Shown: piece by piece, positions 54,953 to 63,837 of the stretch
Layout of the letters: each line of letters starts with the position of its first letter
How positions within the stretch are numbered: the stretch's first letter is position 1
NCBI GenBank assembly: GCA_963816925.1
Contig: CAWFMY010000007.1
Coordinates: 156,617 to 220,616, forward strand
Length of the DNA stretch: 64,000 bases
Reading direction: 5' to 3'
Source: CAIWHR01 sp963816925
Lineage (GTDB): Bacteria > Pseudomonadota > Gammaproteobacteria > Burkholderiales > Casimicrobiaceae
Position numbers and translations under genes: made by a program
Notes under the pieces: generated by a model
The model's input: only the letters and a program-made list of their open reading frames with translations
Databases searched by the model: none
What the model was told of the DNA's origin: nothing

Positions 54953-55945
54953 ATGGACCGGATCACTGCCATTCAGGTGTTCACCGAAGTGGCTGACCGC
55001 GCCAGCCTGACTGAGGCGGCCAGAGCACTGGACATGTCACGGGCCATGGTCTCGCGCTATCTCGAAAGTTTCGAGCGTTGGCTCGGAGTACGAGTGCTGC
55101 ATCGAACGACAAGGCGAGTCAGCCTCACCGACGCCGGCGAAGAGGCGCTGCAGCGCTGCCGCCAGATGCTCGAGCTGTCGCGTGACGTACAAAGCGTGGC
55201 GGGTGCAAGGCGCGCGGCGCCCGGAGGCAAGCTGCGGATCACCACCAGCACCTCCTTCGCCGCGGCCTACCTCGCCGACGTTGTGACGGAGTTCCTTACT
55301 CGGTATCCGCAAACGCAGGTCGAAATGATCGCGCTGGAGCGAACCGTCAACCTCGTGGAGGAGCGCATCGACCTGGCGGTGCGGATCGGGAACGTGCTCG
55401 ACGACTCGCTGGTCGCGCGGAAGCTGGGCGTGTGCCGGTCCGTTGTCTGCGCGTCGCCGGCGTACATCAAGGCAAACGGCACCCCCGGCGATCCGGACGA
55501 CCTTCGAAACCACCGTTGCATCACCCACGCCTACGTTGGCCGCACCGAGTTCCGTCTCCAACGAAAGGGTCAGACGTTCCGCATTCCCGTGCGAGGACCA
55601 CTGCAGAGCAATGAGGCGCCGGTCACCCGCCGAGCCGCCCTCGCCGGCGCCGGGATTGCGATGTTGCCGACCTATTTTGTCAGCGCGGACCTCGCCTCCG
55701 GTGAACTCATTCGCCTGCTACCCGACTGCGAGCCGGAGCCTCTTGGTATCCACGCGGTGTATTTGTCTCGCCAGCATCAGCCACAGCTGCTGAGGATGAT
55801 GGTCGACTTTCTGGCAGATCGCATGCGAGGTGAAGTGGCGCCATGGGACCGGGTCATCGCCTCGGCAACGAAGCAAGCAACCTCAATCGCCAAGTCCCGA
55901 GGCAGCGCCAATGGAATGGTGCGGCGTCGACCGAAGGCGAGTTGA
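54953..55945 (+). CDS. LysR-family transcriptional regulator
   Basis: This 330-residue protein has an N-terminal helix-turn-helix (TEAARALDMSRAMVSRYLESFERWLGVRVLHRTTRRVSLTDAG, read over residues 20-62). It continues with the substrate-binding-fold region (GKLRITTSTSFAAAYLADVV, RIDLAVRIGNVLDDSLVARKL, GAGIAMLPTYFV). It is of the large group that resembles DsdC/PecT-like regulators. It likely controls the divergent MBL-fold gene through the CAGTAGA repeats. The inducer is unknown. Confidence 0.9.
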   Translation: MDRITAIQVFTEVADRASLTEAARALDMSRAMVSRYLESFERWLGVRVLHRTTRRVSLTDAGEEALQRCRQMLELSRDVQSVAGARRAAPGGKLRITTSTSFAAAYLADVVTEFLTRYPQTQVEMIALERTVNLVEERIDLAVRIGNVLDDSLVARKLGVCRSVVCASPAYIKANGTPGDPDDLRNHRCITHAYVGRTEFRLQRKGQTFRIPVRGPLQSNEAPVTRRAALAGAGIAMLPTYFVSADLASGELIRLLPDCEPEPLGIHAVYLSRQHQPQLLRMMVDFLADRMRGEVAPWDRVIASATKQATSIAKSRGSANGMVRRRPKAS

Positions 55946-56228
55946 CGACGGATCGCACACGCCGCTGCCGGCCATTCCCACGAATTGCGAATTTCAGCGT
56001 CCGCTTTCTCGCCAGGTCATGGCTGCTTTAGCGTAGACCGAACTACGGCTGTGGGTCGAGCGGTCCATTCACTGGTCTCCGCTTCGTGGCGCGGCGGCTA
56101 TCTGGCTGATACGTATGCGGCCTCTGGGTCAGGTTGCGCAACCCGAAACCAATGTCGCCAAAAACGACCTTCTTGAGAGTAGGGACCTGACGGCGGAAAT
56201 GCCGCCTTGCGCTGCACGTCAGAATGGA
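55946..56228. other. Intergenic region with a dispersed repeat copy
   Basis: About 280 bases between the LysR stop and the TetR operator. The only feature I see is the copy of the imperfect repeat at 56106-56144 (second copy 63838-63874). No gene, terminator or RNA was identified. Confidence 0.4.
56106..56144 (+). repeat. Dispersed imperfect repeat, copy 1
   Basis: About 38 bases beginning CTGATACGTATGCGG and ending GGTTGCGCAACCC are matched with a few changes and a two-base gap at 63838-63874. The copies flank the TetR-SDR and tartrate-like gene block. The nature of the repeat is unknown. Confidence 0.65.
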
Positions 56229-56246
56229 ATATGATGCACGTCATAT
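56229..56246. promoter_or_regulatory. TetR operator, site 1, overlapping the regulator start
   Basis: ATATGATGCACGTCATAT is a near-palindrome overlapping the ATG at 56245. Its reverse complement ATATGACGTGCATCATAT differs at only two of 18 positions from the site at 56866-56883. This is the expected layout for autoregulation by the adjoining TetR repressor. Confidence 0.8.
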
Positions 56247-56826
56247 GAAACGAGCCGCCAGTAGGTCCAAGGAAGCCACGCACGACCGCATCGTCGAGGC
56301 TGCCGCGCGTGCCATCCGGCGCAGTGGCTACAACGGCACGGGCGTCGCCGACATCATGAAGGACGCGGGCCTGACGCACGGCGGCTTCTACGCCCACTTC
56401 CCGTCGCGCGAGGCAATGCTTGCCGAGGCCGCCGACCGCGCCGGCAGTGAAAGCGTGGCAATGATGGAGCGCATCGCCGCCACTTCGCCACCGCAGCGGG
56501 CACTCCAAGCCATGATGCAGGCCTATCTATCGAAGGCGCACGTCGAAGGGGTTGAGACCGGCTGCGCAACCGCCGCGCTCGGCTCGGAGATGCCACGCCA
56601 GGCGCGTGAAGTAAGGCGCGCCGCCACGCGCCGCATCAAGGAGATGATCGACCTCGTCGCCCGTCAGTCGCCGGACTGGGGGCGGCCAGGCGCACACGAG
56701 CGGGCCCTCTTCTCCGTCGCGACGATGGTCGGCGCACTGGTGCTGGCGCGTGCCGTGGACGACCCCAGGCTTTCCGACGCGCTGCGCAACGCAGCGCTGA
56801 AGCATCTCGCTCTGACCCGGAACTGA
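56245..56826 (+). CDS. TetR/AcrR-family repressor
   Basis: This 193-residue protein has an N-terminal helix-turn-helix AARAIRRSGYNGTGVADIMKDAGLTHGGFYAHFPSREAM (residues about 20-58). A ligand-binding helical domain follows with GCATAALGSEMPRQ and the end LRNAALKHLALTRN. The THGGFYAHF motif puts it among the AcuR/YxaF-like repressors that control short-chain dehydrogenases. The ATG 56245 gives the usual family N-terminus; the upstream ATG 56224 is possible. Its binding sites are proposed at its own start and before the SDR gene. Confidence 0.9.
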   Translation: MKRAASRSKEATHDRIVEAAARAIRRSGYNGTGVADIMKDAGLTHGGFYAHFPSREAMLAEAADRAGSESVAMMERIAATSPPQRALQAMMQAYLSKAHVEGVETGCATAALGSEMPRQAREVRRAATRRIKEMIDLVARQSPDWGRPGAHERALFSVATMVGALVLARAVDDPRLSDALRNAALKHLALTRN

Positions 56827-56865
56827 GGCCATTTGGAACCCGCGTCTGCGCGCGTTCGATCTTTG

Positions 56866-56883
56866 ATATGACGATCATCATAT
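56866..56883. promoter_or_regulatory. TetR operator, site 2, before the SDR gene
   Basis: ATATGACGATCATCATAT lies between the TetR stop and the SDR start, about 86 bases upstream of ATG 56969. It shares 16 of 18 bases with site 1 (reverse complement). It likely overlaps the SDR promoter and is released when the TetR ligand is present. Confidence 0.8.
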
Positions 56884-56968
56884 ATATTCGTAGGGACACG
56901 TCTCCTCTCCGACCCGACGGTCGCCACCGCAGTTACGTCCGTCACCACCTCAACTGAAAGGCACTCCC

Positions 56969-57823
56969 ATGAAGATCAAAGGATCCATCGCCCTCGTGAC
57001 AGGCGCGTCATCAGGCATCGGTGAAGCCACTGCGAAGCGGCTCGCGGTGGCGGGCTACAAGGTCTACGGCACCAGTAGGCGCGGCGCCCAGTCGGGCCAG
57101 CGGTCTTTCGCCATGCTGCCGCTCGATGTGACGAGTGATGAATCGGTAGAAGCCGCGGTGAAGGACCTCATTCGCCTGGAAGGCCGCATCGACCTGCTCG
57201 TGAACAACGCCGGATTCGGCGTTGCGCCCGCCGGGGCAGAGGAGAGTTCCATCGACCAGGCGAAGGCGATCTTCGAGACCAACTTCTTTGGGCTCATCCG
57301 CATGACTCGTGCCGTCGTGCCGCACATGCGACGCCAGGGGAACGGCCGCATCATCAACATCGGCTCGGTGCTTGGTTTTCTTCCGATGCCGTACGGCGCC
57401 CTCTATGCCGCTACCAAGCATGCGGTTGAAGGCTATTCCGAGTCGCTCGATCATGAGTTGCGCACGAGAGGCATCCGGGTCTCGGTCATCGAGCCTGCCT
57501 ATACGAAGACGCAGTTCGACGCGAACCTTCTGGCCCCCGATTCGGAGCTCGATGAGTATCGCGAGGTTCGCGCGCTCCTGGACAAGGTGCTCAAGGAAGT
57601 GATGGCAACTGCCGACGAGCCGGCTGTCGTGGCCGACGTTGTGCTGGAAGCGGCCATCGCCGACCGCCCAAAACTCCGCTACGCGGCCGGCGGGCTCGCG
57701 AATCGCCTGCGGTTGCTTCGCAGATTTGTGCCGGCGGGATTGGTGGACGCTGGCATCCGAAAGGATCTGCGGCTCGACGCACCGACGGCGTCGCGGCCTC
57801 GCACCCCGGTCCTGGAAAGGTGA
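56969..57823 (+). CDS. Short-chain dehydrogenase/reductase (classical SDR)
   Basis: This 284-residue protein has the cofactor loop TGASSGIGEATAKRLA, NNAGFGV, catalytic Ser in IINIGSVLGFLPMP, and YAATKHAVEGYSES with Tyr and Lys. TSRRG after the second strand suggests NADP(H). Classical SDRs of this form with a C-terminal extension reduce or oxidise lipids, steroids or aldehydes; the substrate is not known. It is controlled, by inference, by the TetR repressor upstream. It precedes a quinone-oxidoreductase-like gene by 31 bases, so both probably form one detoxification operon. Confidence 0.9.
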   Translation: MKIKGSIALVTGASSGIGEATAKRLAVAGYKVYGTSRRGAQSGQRSFAMLPLDVTSDESVEAAVKDLIRLEGRIDLLVNNAGFGVAPAGAEESSIDQAKAIFETNFFGLIRMTRAVVPHMRRQGNGRIINIGSVLGFLPMPYGALYAATKHAVEGYSESLDHELRTRGIRVSVIEPAYTKTQFDANLLAPDSELDEYREVRALLDKVLKEVMATADEPAVVADVVLEAAIADRPKLRYAAGGLANRLRLLRRFVPAGLVDAGIRKDLRLDAPTASRPRTPVLER

Positions 57824-57854
57824 GTGAACTTCTCGCTCCGGACGGGAGAGCAAC

Positions 57855-58856
57855 ATGAAAGCATTCATTGTCGATCGCTATGGCAGCGCAGATTGCGTGC
57901 GGGCCAGCGATGTTGCAGACCCGGAAGTGGGGGAGGGTGACGTCCTGATTGAGATCCACGCCGCCGGTGTAAACCCACTGGATTCCAAGATCAGAGACGG
58001 GCAATTCAAACTGTTCTTGCCGTATCGATTGCCGCTCATTCTCGGTAACGAATTGGCGGGAGTCGTAGTCCGAGTGGGATCTGGGGTGCGGCGATTCAAG
58101 CCCGGCGACGAGGTGTATGCACGCCCTGACAAGAACCGAATCGGGACATTCGCGGAGTTCATCGCAGTAAGCGAAGATGACTTGGCGATGAAGCCCAAGA
58201 GCCTGACGATGGAGGAAGCGGCTTCCATCCCCCTGGTCGGCTTGACCGCTTGGCAAGCACTCATCGAGAAGGCGAAATTGAAGAAGGGGCGGAAAGTTCT
58301 GATCCACGCGGGCTCGGGGGGCGTGGGAACTTTCGCCATTCAACTTGCGAAGCAGGTTGGTGCAACCGTGGCGACGACAACGAGTACGGCGAACATCGAC
58401 TTGGTCAGGCGTCTCGGTGCGGACATCGTGATTGATTACAAGAAGGACTCGTTCGAAGAGATCCTGCGCGATTGCGACGTAGTTCTGAATAGTCTGGACG
58501 CGGAGACGCTCAAGAAGTCCCTCCGAGTGCTCAAACCCGGTGGAAGTCTCATCTCGATCTCCGGTCCACCGGATCCTGAGTTTGCGAGGAAGCTCGGATT
58601 GAGCCGGATACTTGAACTGGTGATGCGTGTCCTAAGCTTCCGAATCAGAAGACAAGCCAAGCGCCATCAGGTCAACTATTCGTTTCTCTTCATGAGAGCA
58701 AGCGGGGATCAACTGCGACAGATCGCTTCTCTTATCGAGGCTGGCACCATACACCCGGTCCTGGACCGGGTCTTCCCATTTGAATCGACCAAAGAGGCGA
58801 TGGCTTACGTCGAAAAGGGACGTGCAAAAGGGAAAGTCGTCGTCAAGATTCGATAG
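57855..58856 (+). CDS. NADP-dependent zinc-independent alcohol dehydrogenase/quinone oxidoreductase
   Basis: This 333-residue protein is a medium-chain dehydrogenase of the QOR type: EIHAAGVNPLDSKIRDGQF, GNELAGVVVRVGSGVRRFKPGDEVYA, coenzyme loop LIHAGSGGVGTFAIQLAKQVGA and VLNSLDAETLKKSL. The Cys ligands of structural zinc are missing, as usual for this group. It may reduce reactive enones or quinones with NADPH. GGGAGAG precedes the ATG. It is cotranscribed with the SDR and likely under TetR control. Confidence 0.9.
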   Translation: MKAFIVDRYGSADCVRASDVADPEVGEGDVLIEIHAAGVNPLDSKIRDGQFKLFLPYRLPLILGNELAGVVVRVGSGVRRFKPGDEVYARPDKNRIGTFAEFIAVSEDDLAMKPKSLTMEEAASIPLVGLTAWQALIEKAKLKKGRKVLIHAGSGGVGTFAIQLAKQVGATVATTTSTANIDLVRRLGADIVIDYKKDSFEEILRDCDVVLNSLDAETLKKSLRVLKPGGSLISISGPPDPEFARKLGLSRILELVMRVLSFRIRRQAKRHQVNYSFLFMRASGDQLRQIASLIEAGTIHPVLDRVFPFESTKEAMAYVEKGRAKGKVVVKIR

Positions 58857-58879
58857 AAGAAGCGCGGCGCGCGACGTTA

Positions 58880-60046
58880 TCAATGCGCCAGCGCGCGCAT
58901 CTCGTTGATCAGGTCCGCCTTGCCCTCGAACCCGATCCCGGGCAGGTCAGGCAGCGTGACGTACCCGTTTTCCACCCTGACGCCATCGGGGAATCCGCCG
59001 TACGGCTGGAACAAGTCAGGATACGATTCGTTGCCGCCGAGTCCGAGGCCGGCAGCAATGGCGAGCGACATCTGATGCCCGCCGTGCGGGACGCACCGCG
59101 ACGGCGACCAGCCATGCTGCCGCAGCATGTCGAGCGTGCGCAGGTATTCCACCAGCCCGTAGCTCAAGGCGCAGTCGAATTGCAGCCAATCGCGGTCCGG
59201 ACGCATGCCGCCGTAGCGAACGAGGTTGCGCGCATCCTGCATCGAGAACAGGTTTTCGCCGGTGGCCATGCTGTTCGCGTAGTGTTTCGCGAGCTCGGCC
59301 TGCAACTCGTGATCGAGTGGATCGCCGGGCTCCTCGTACCAGAACAGCGGGTACTGCGATAGCGCGCGCGCATAGGCGATCGCGGTCTCAAGGTCGAAGC
59401 GGCCGTTCGCGTCAACGGCGAGATGCCGTCCCGGACCGAGAATTTTCAGCACGGCCTCGATGCGGGCGCAGTCCTCGGCCAGCGAAGCGCTGCCTATCTT
59501 CATCTTGACGACGGTGTAGCCGCGCTCGAGATAACCCGTCATCTCGCGCGCCAATTCCTCAGGGCCCTTGCCGGGATAGTAGTAGCCTCCCGCGGCGTAC
59601 ACGAACACGCGACGATTCGGAGTGCCTTCGCCGTAGCGCTCAGCGAGCAGCCGGAACAGCGGCTGGTCAGCAATCTTCGCGACCGCGTCCCATACGGCCA
59701 TGTCGATTGTCCCTACGGCGACCGAGCGCTCACCGTGGCCACCCGGCTTCTCGTTGGTCATCATTCGTGCCCAGATACGATGCGGGTCGAGGTTCTCACC
59801 AGCATCGTCGACAAGTGACTGCGGGTCGGCTTCGAGGAGCCGCGGCACGAAGCGCTCGCGGATCAGTCCACCTTGACCATAGCGACCGTTGGAATTGAAG
59901 CCGTAGCCAATCACCGGCCGCCCCTCGCGGATGACATCGGTGACCACCGCGACGACGCTAAGCGTCATCTTCGAGAAATCGATGTACGCGTTGCGGATGT
60001 CTGAGCGGATCGGACGCGTCGACTCGAGAATATTGACGATTTTCAC
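58880..60046 (-). CDS. tarD: D(-)-tartrate dehydratase-like enolase-superfamily protein
   Basis: This 388-residue enzyme is of the mandelate-racemase/enolase superfamily. It begins KIVNILESTRPIRSDIRNAYIDFSKM and contains NSNGRYGQGGLIRERF, NEKPGGHGERSVAVGTIDMAVWD, catalytic K-x-K in VVKMKIG, metal ligands in VDANGRFD, YEEPGDPLD and TGENLF, and CVPHGGHQMSLAIAAG with the His. Length and these blocks agree closely with the D-tartrate dehydratase described from Bradyrhizobium, which makes oxaloacetate. A related sugar-acid substrate is possible. The GTG start at 60046 has no clear Shine-Dalgarno. It is the last gene of a four-gene operon. Confidence 0.85.
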   Translation of the reverse strand: MKIVNILESTRPIRSDIRNAYIDFSKMTLSVVAVVTDVIREGRPVIGYGFNSNGRYGQGGLIRERFVPRLLEADPQSLVDDAGENLDPHRIWARMMTNEKPGGHGERSVAVGTIDMAVWDAVAKIADQPLFRLLAERYGEGTPNRRVFVYAAGGYYYPGKGPEELAREMTGYLERGYTVVKMKIGSASLAEDCARIEAVLKILGPGRHLAVDANGRFDLETAIAYARALSQYPLFWYEEPGDPLDHELQAELAKHYANSMATGENLFSMQDARNLVRYGGMRPDRDWLQFDCALSYGLVEYLRTLDMLRQHGWSPSRCVPHGGHQMSLAIAAGLGLGGNESYPDLFQPYGGFPDGVRVENGYVTLPDLPGIGFEGKADLINEMRALAH

Positions 60047-60073
60047 GGAACGAGGGAGAAAGAGAGCGAGGCG

Positions 60074-60799
60074 TCAGGACGCCAGCGAGGCGCCACCGCA
60101 GATCGTTAGCTCCTGGCCGGTGATCGCCGCCGCGGCGGGTGAAAGGAGGTACGCGACGAGCTCCGCGATTTCCGCAGGGTCGATCAGGCGGCCCAAGGGC
60201 GGCACGCGCGGGGCACTCGCGACGCGGGCGGGATCCTCGAGCATCGGGGTTCCAGCTGCCGCCGGCGCGACGACGTTGATCGTGACGCCCTTCGCTACGA
60301 CCTCGCTCGCCCAGCTTCGCGCGAGCGCCACGAGCGCGGCCTTGGTCGCTGCGTACTGCGCGCGCCCGGGCATGCCGTGCGCGACGCGGCTCCCTAGCAA
60401 GACGACACGGCCGCGACCGCGCTCGACCATCGGCGGGACGAGCACATCGGCGAGCCGCGTCGCCGCCTCGACGTGGATACGCCACATCGTGTCGCCTTCG
60501 GCATGATCGAGCGCACCCACTCGTCCCACGCGCATCACGCCGGCCGCGTGGACGAGCGCATCGATACGCGTTAGGGCGCGCGCGGCATCGGTCGTCTGTG
60601 CGCCGTCGGTGAGATCGACGGTCACCGGGTGGAAGCGCCCATCCTCCACCAGTGTGGGTGGCGAGCGGTCGAATCCGTGCACGACGGCGTCGAGCGCAAG
60701 GAGTCGCGCGGCGATCGCGCGACCGATCCCGCCACTGCTGCCAGTGACGACGACGTGCAGCCCGGCGAGCGCCCCGCGGGCGAGGACGTCACTCGACAC
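60074..60799 (-). CDS. Short-chain dehydrogenase/reductase
   Basis: This 241-residue protein has GSSGGIGRAIAARLLA, HAAGVMRVG, Ser in VVLLGSRVAHGM, YAATKAALVALARSW, and the end AITGQELTICGGASL. It is an SDR of the 3-oxoacyl reductase/sugar dehydrogenase group. The GTG at 60799 (VSSDVLARG) overlaps the TctC-like gene by 11 bases; a longer frame upstream is a shadow. In the operon it may oxidise or reduce the hydroxy-acid substrate before or after dehydration; this is inferred from neighbours. Confidence 0.85.
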   Translation of the reverse strand: MSSDVLARGALAGLHVVVTGSSGGIGRAIAARLLALDAVVHGFDRSPPTLVEDGRFHPVTVDLTDGAQTTDAARALTRIDALVHAAGVMRVGRVGALDHAEGDTMWRIHVEAATRLADVLVPPMVERGRGRVVLLGSRVAHGMPGRAQYAATKAALVALARSWASEVVAKGVTINVVAPAAAGTPMLEDPARVASAPRVPPLGRLIDPAEIAELVAYLLSPAAAAITGQELTICGGASLAS

Positions 60800-61757
60800 G
60801 TATGTTGGCTTCGGTGATGATCTTCTGCGACCGCGCCATGTCCTCCCGCTGGAAGTTCGCGAAGTCATTGCTGCTCCCGGGCGTGAGTACCAGACCCTGC
60901 GGGGCGAACTTGTCACGAATGTCGGCGGACGCGAGCGCCTTGTTCACTTCGCCGTTGAGCCGCGTGCGGATCTCGTCCGGCAGCTTCGCCGGGCCCCACA
61001 ACCCGTACCAACTATAGAACTCGTAGCCAGGAATGGTTTCCGCCACGGTCGCTACGTCGGGGAGGTTCGGCGCCCGTGTGGCGGACGTCACGGCGATGAC
61101 GCGGAGTTGGCCCGCCTTGTGGTACTGCAGCGAGCCAAGGATCGGGTCGATGAAGCCGTCGATGCGGCCGCCGAGAAGATCCTGGAACGCAGGCGACGTG
61201 CCTTTGTAGGGGACGACCGTGTAAGTGAAGCCACCCGCGCGCGCGAGCAACTCGGTGGCGAGATGGCCGGCCGAGCCGATCGAGCCCACGGCGAAGGTCG
61301 TTTTGTCGCCCCTCGATTTCGCGTATGCGATCAGCGACTTGATGTCGGTGACCGGCAGGTCCTTGGCGATCGCGACCGACAGCGGCGCCTTGGCCACGAG
61401 CGAGATCGGCACGAAGTCCTTCTCGATCCCGTACGGCACCTCCTTCATCGTCATCGGTGCAGTGACGAAGGTCGAGGCATTGAAGAGCAGCGTATACCCG
61501 TCGGGCGGCGCCTTGGCGACAGCATCGCCGCCGATGATGCCGTTACCGCCCGGCCGGTTCTCGACGACGAACGGTTGGCCCATTTGGTCGCCGACCTTCT
61601 GCGCGAGCGCCCGGCCCAGCGCGTCGAGAGTGCCCCCCGGCGGGAACGGAATGACCATCCGCACCGGCCGGTTGGGATAACCCTGGCTAATCGCGCTGCT
61701 CATGGTGAGTGACGCGACCACCGCGAGTACGAGACGCAGAAATGCAGGGCGCTTCAT
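60789..61757 (-). CDS. Tripartite tricarboxylate transporter family receptor (Bug/TctC)
   Basis: This 322-residue periplasmic binding protein has a signal peptide (FLRLVLAVVASLTMSSAIS), the N-terminal Bug motif YPNRPVRMVIPFPPGGTLDALGR, then ENRPGGNGIIGGDAVAKAPPDGYTLLF and VPYKGTSPAFQDLLGGRIDG. Such proteins bind carboxylates and are very numerous in Burkholderiales, often without their own TctAB membrane partners, which are also missing here. AGGAGG just before the ATG 61757 fixes the start. It probably captures the acid degraded by the operon. Confidence 0.92.
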   Translation of the reverse strand: MKRPAFLRLVLAVVASLTMSSAISQGYPNRPVRMVIPFPPGGTLDALGRALAQKVGDQMGQPFVVENRPGGNGIIGGDAVAKAPPDGYTLLFNASTFVTAPMTMKEVPYGIEKDFVPISLVAKAPLSVAIAKDLPVTDIKSLIAYAKSRGDKTTFAVGSIGSAGHLATELLARAGGFTYTVVPYKGTSPAFQDLLGGRIDGFIDPILGSLQYHKAGQLRVIAVTSATRAPNLPDVATVAETIPGYEFYSWYGLWGPAKLPDEIRTRLNGEVNKALASADIRDKFAPQGLVLTPGSSNDFANFQREDMARSQKIITEANIRVE

Positions 61758-61797
61758 GGTGTCCTCCTGGTGGGGAATCGTTTCGATGTCATCGTAT

Positions 61798-62736
61798 TCA
61801 GCGCGCCAGCAGGCCGGCCTGCGCGACGGCCGCACGCAGCGCGTCGAGCTCGCGCGCGTCCGGCTGCTCCGTGGGCGGGCGCACGTGGCCGTTGGCGAGC
61901 ACGCCCGCGAGCACCATGCCAGCCTTCATCCGCGCGTGCGCCTCGCCGGTAGGCTCGCCACCGCCGTAGACCGCGTCCTTAAGCGGCGTGATGATGTCCT
62001 GGACAGCCATCGCGCGCTTCAGGTCGCCTGCCTTCACGGCGTCCCACAGGTCGGCGATCAGCTGCGGAATGAACGTCGCGAAGCCGACGAGCGCGCCGTC
62101 GATGCCCTGCACCATGGATGCCAGCAGGTATTCGTCGTGGCAGGTGAGAATCGACTTCGTCGCATCGGCGTTGCGGATCGCCTCGATGTCGCGCGCGTAC
62201 TTGTTCATGTCGCGCTGCCCGACCTTGAATGCCTGCACGTACGGCAGCCGTGCGAGGTCGGCCAGGAGCTCTGTCGAGTACGACGCCCGAGTCCACGCGG
62301 GATAAACGTGGCAGACCAGGTCGAGGGCAGGAGCCGCCCGGTGGATCGCGTCGAAGTACGCGAGTGCGTGGCGCGGCGTGCAGCCGAACCGCAGCCAGTG
62401 GTGCGGCGGCATGACGTCGAGGGCGACGGCGCCGGCTTCGGCCGCCATGCGCCCATGCTCGGCGGCGTCGGCGAAACCCTCGCAAACAATCGACGAGATG
62501 ACCGGCAGGCGTCCACGGAGCTCGTCGGCGACAATGCGCGTCACCGTGGCGCGCTCCGTCGGGGTGAGCGAGAACACCTCGCCGGTGTGGCCGTTGGTCA
62601 TTACCGCGACGACGCCTGCGTGCCCGGCCAGCCACGACGCGAGCTTGCGCAGGGCGGGCTCGTCGATCCGATAGTCGGCGGTGAACGGGCAAGCGATCGC
62701 AGGGATGATGCCGCGGTAGTTGCGGATTGCGGGCAT
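61798..62736 (-). CDS. Dihydrodipicolinate synthase/N-acetylneuraminate lyase family protein
   Basis: This 312-residue class I aldolase-like protein reads IIPAIACPFTADYRIDEPALRK, NGHTGEVFSLTPTERATV, catalytic Tyr region CHVYPAWTRASYS and Schiff-base Lys in QAFKVGQRDMNKYA. Members include DapA, sugar-acid lyases and 5-keto-4-deoxyglucarate dehydratase. In a catabolic operon with a tartrate-dehydratase-like enzyme and a Bug receptor, a sugar-acid aldolase or dehydratase is more likely than lysine synthesis. GAGGAAG precedes ATG 62736. First gene of the leftward operon. Confidence 0.87.
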   Translation of the reverse strand: MPAIRNYRGIIPAIACPFTADYRIDEPALRKLASWLAGHAGVVAVMTNGHTGEVFSLTPTERATVTRIVADELRGRLPVISSIVCEGFADAAEHGRMAAEAGAVALDVMPPHHWLRFGCTPRHALAYFDAIHRAAPALDLVCHVYPAWTRASYSTELLADLARLPYVQAFKVGQRDMNKYARDIEAIRNADATKSILTCHDEYLLASMVQGIDGALVGFATFIPQLIADLWDAVKAGDLKRAMAVQDIITPLKDAVYGGGEPTGEAHARMKAGMVLAGVLANGHVRPPTEQPDARELDALRAAVAQAGLLAR

Positions 62737-62836
62737 TGAGCTTCCTCGGGACCCGTGGGACACGGGTGGCATCATTTCCCTCGCCGGCCGGCCGGGTCCA
62801 ATACTAAAATCGCATGGAACTATTCACTCCATACCG

Positions 62837-63790
62837 ATGGGACCCGACAACCGTTCGCTGGACCTCGATTGGCTCGAGGACTTTGTCGCGCTCGCCGAGA
62901 CCGGTAACTTCTCGCGGGCCGCTGAAGCGCGCGCCATCGCGCAGCCGGCGTTTTCGCGCCACATTCGGTCGCTGGAGGAGTGGGTCGGCATTGACCTGAT
63001 CGACCGTGGTACGCACCCCGTCGAGCTCAACGGTGCCGGCCGCACGTTCCTGCCGTTTGTGCGGGATGCGCTCGCTGGCCTCCAAGCGGCCCGAATCAAA
63101 GCGCGGCTCGCGCAGGACCAGTCGGCCGCGAGCCTTCGCTTCGCGGTCACGCACGCGCTTTCGATTACGTTCTTCCCGCGCTGGTTGGGCGCGCTCGAAA
63201 CGAACCTCCAGCATGGTCCGGTGCAGACGCTATCCGACCACTCGCGTGCCTGCGAGGACCTGATGATCCAGCGGCGCGTGCAGTTTGTTCTTTGCTACGG
63301 CCATTCCGACGTGCCGGGCCGTCTGGACGAAGGGCGCTATCCGGTCGTCTGCCTTGGTACCGATGTCGCGCTACCGGTCGCAGCACCCGACGCGGCTGGC
63401 GAGCCGCTGTTCGAGCTCGGGCGAGGCGAGCTTGTGCCGGTCCTCGACTACAGCGACGCATCGGGATTGGGCCGCATCCTACGCGCGCTGTTTGCGAAGA
63501 GGCCGGAGCGCGGATCGGACGTGACCGTCGTGTTCACGGCGCACAACGCGTTCCTGCTGAAGACAATGGCACTCGCGGGCCGCGGCATCGCGTGGCTGCC
63601 GGAATCGCTCGTCGCCGACGAACTCGGAAGCGGGAGGCTCGTCGCCGCAGGGTCCGCGGCATTGCGCGTGCCGCTCGAGGTACGGCTATATCGCCAGAAC
63701 GCAGTCATGGCGCCGACGGCGGAGGCGTTGTGGGGCCTGGTCTCCAAAGAGTCCGCCCCGTATCCTGTGAGCCCTGAACGTGTCGTCTGA
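62837..63790 (+). CDS. LysR-family transcriptional regulator
   Basis: This 317-residue regulator reads LDWLEDFVALAETGNFSRAAEARAIAQPAFSRHIRSLEEWVG (helix-turn-helix, residues about 8-50), then ASLRFAVTHALSITFFPRWL and GRGIAWLPESLVADEL. It is divergent from the four-gene carboxylate operon, with a 100-base AT-richer gap (62737-62836). It is thus the probable pathway activator with a substrate as inducer. The ATG at 62837 gives the normal N-terminus. Confidence 0.9.
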   Translation: MGPDNRSLDLDWLEDFVALAETGNFSRAAEARAIAQPAFSRHIRSLEEWVGIDLIDRGTHPVELNGAGRTFLPFVRDALAGLQAARIKARLAQDQSAASLRFAVTHALSITFFPRWLGALETNLQHGPVQTLSDHSRACEDLMIQRRVQFVLCYGHSDVPGRLDEGRYPVVCLGTDVALPVAAPDAAGEPLFELGRGELVPVLDYSDASGLGRILRALFAKRPERGSDVTVVFTAHNAFLLKTMALAGRGIAWLPESLVADELGSGRLVAAGSAALRVPLEVRLYRQNAVMAPTAEALWGLVSKESAPYPVSPERVV

Positions 63791-63837
63791 TTCGAGTCGA
63801 TGTCTGCAGTCGATCGCCTGGCCCGGAAGTTAACTAC

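Noticed and set aside
61798..62736. Assignment as DapA of lysine synthesis
   Set aside because: The LysR-controlled catabolic context with a Bug receptor and tartrate-dehydratase-like enzyme argues for a sugar-acid role.
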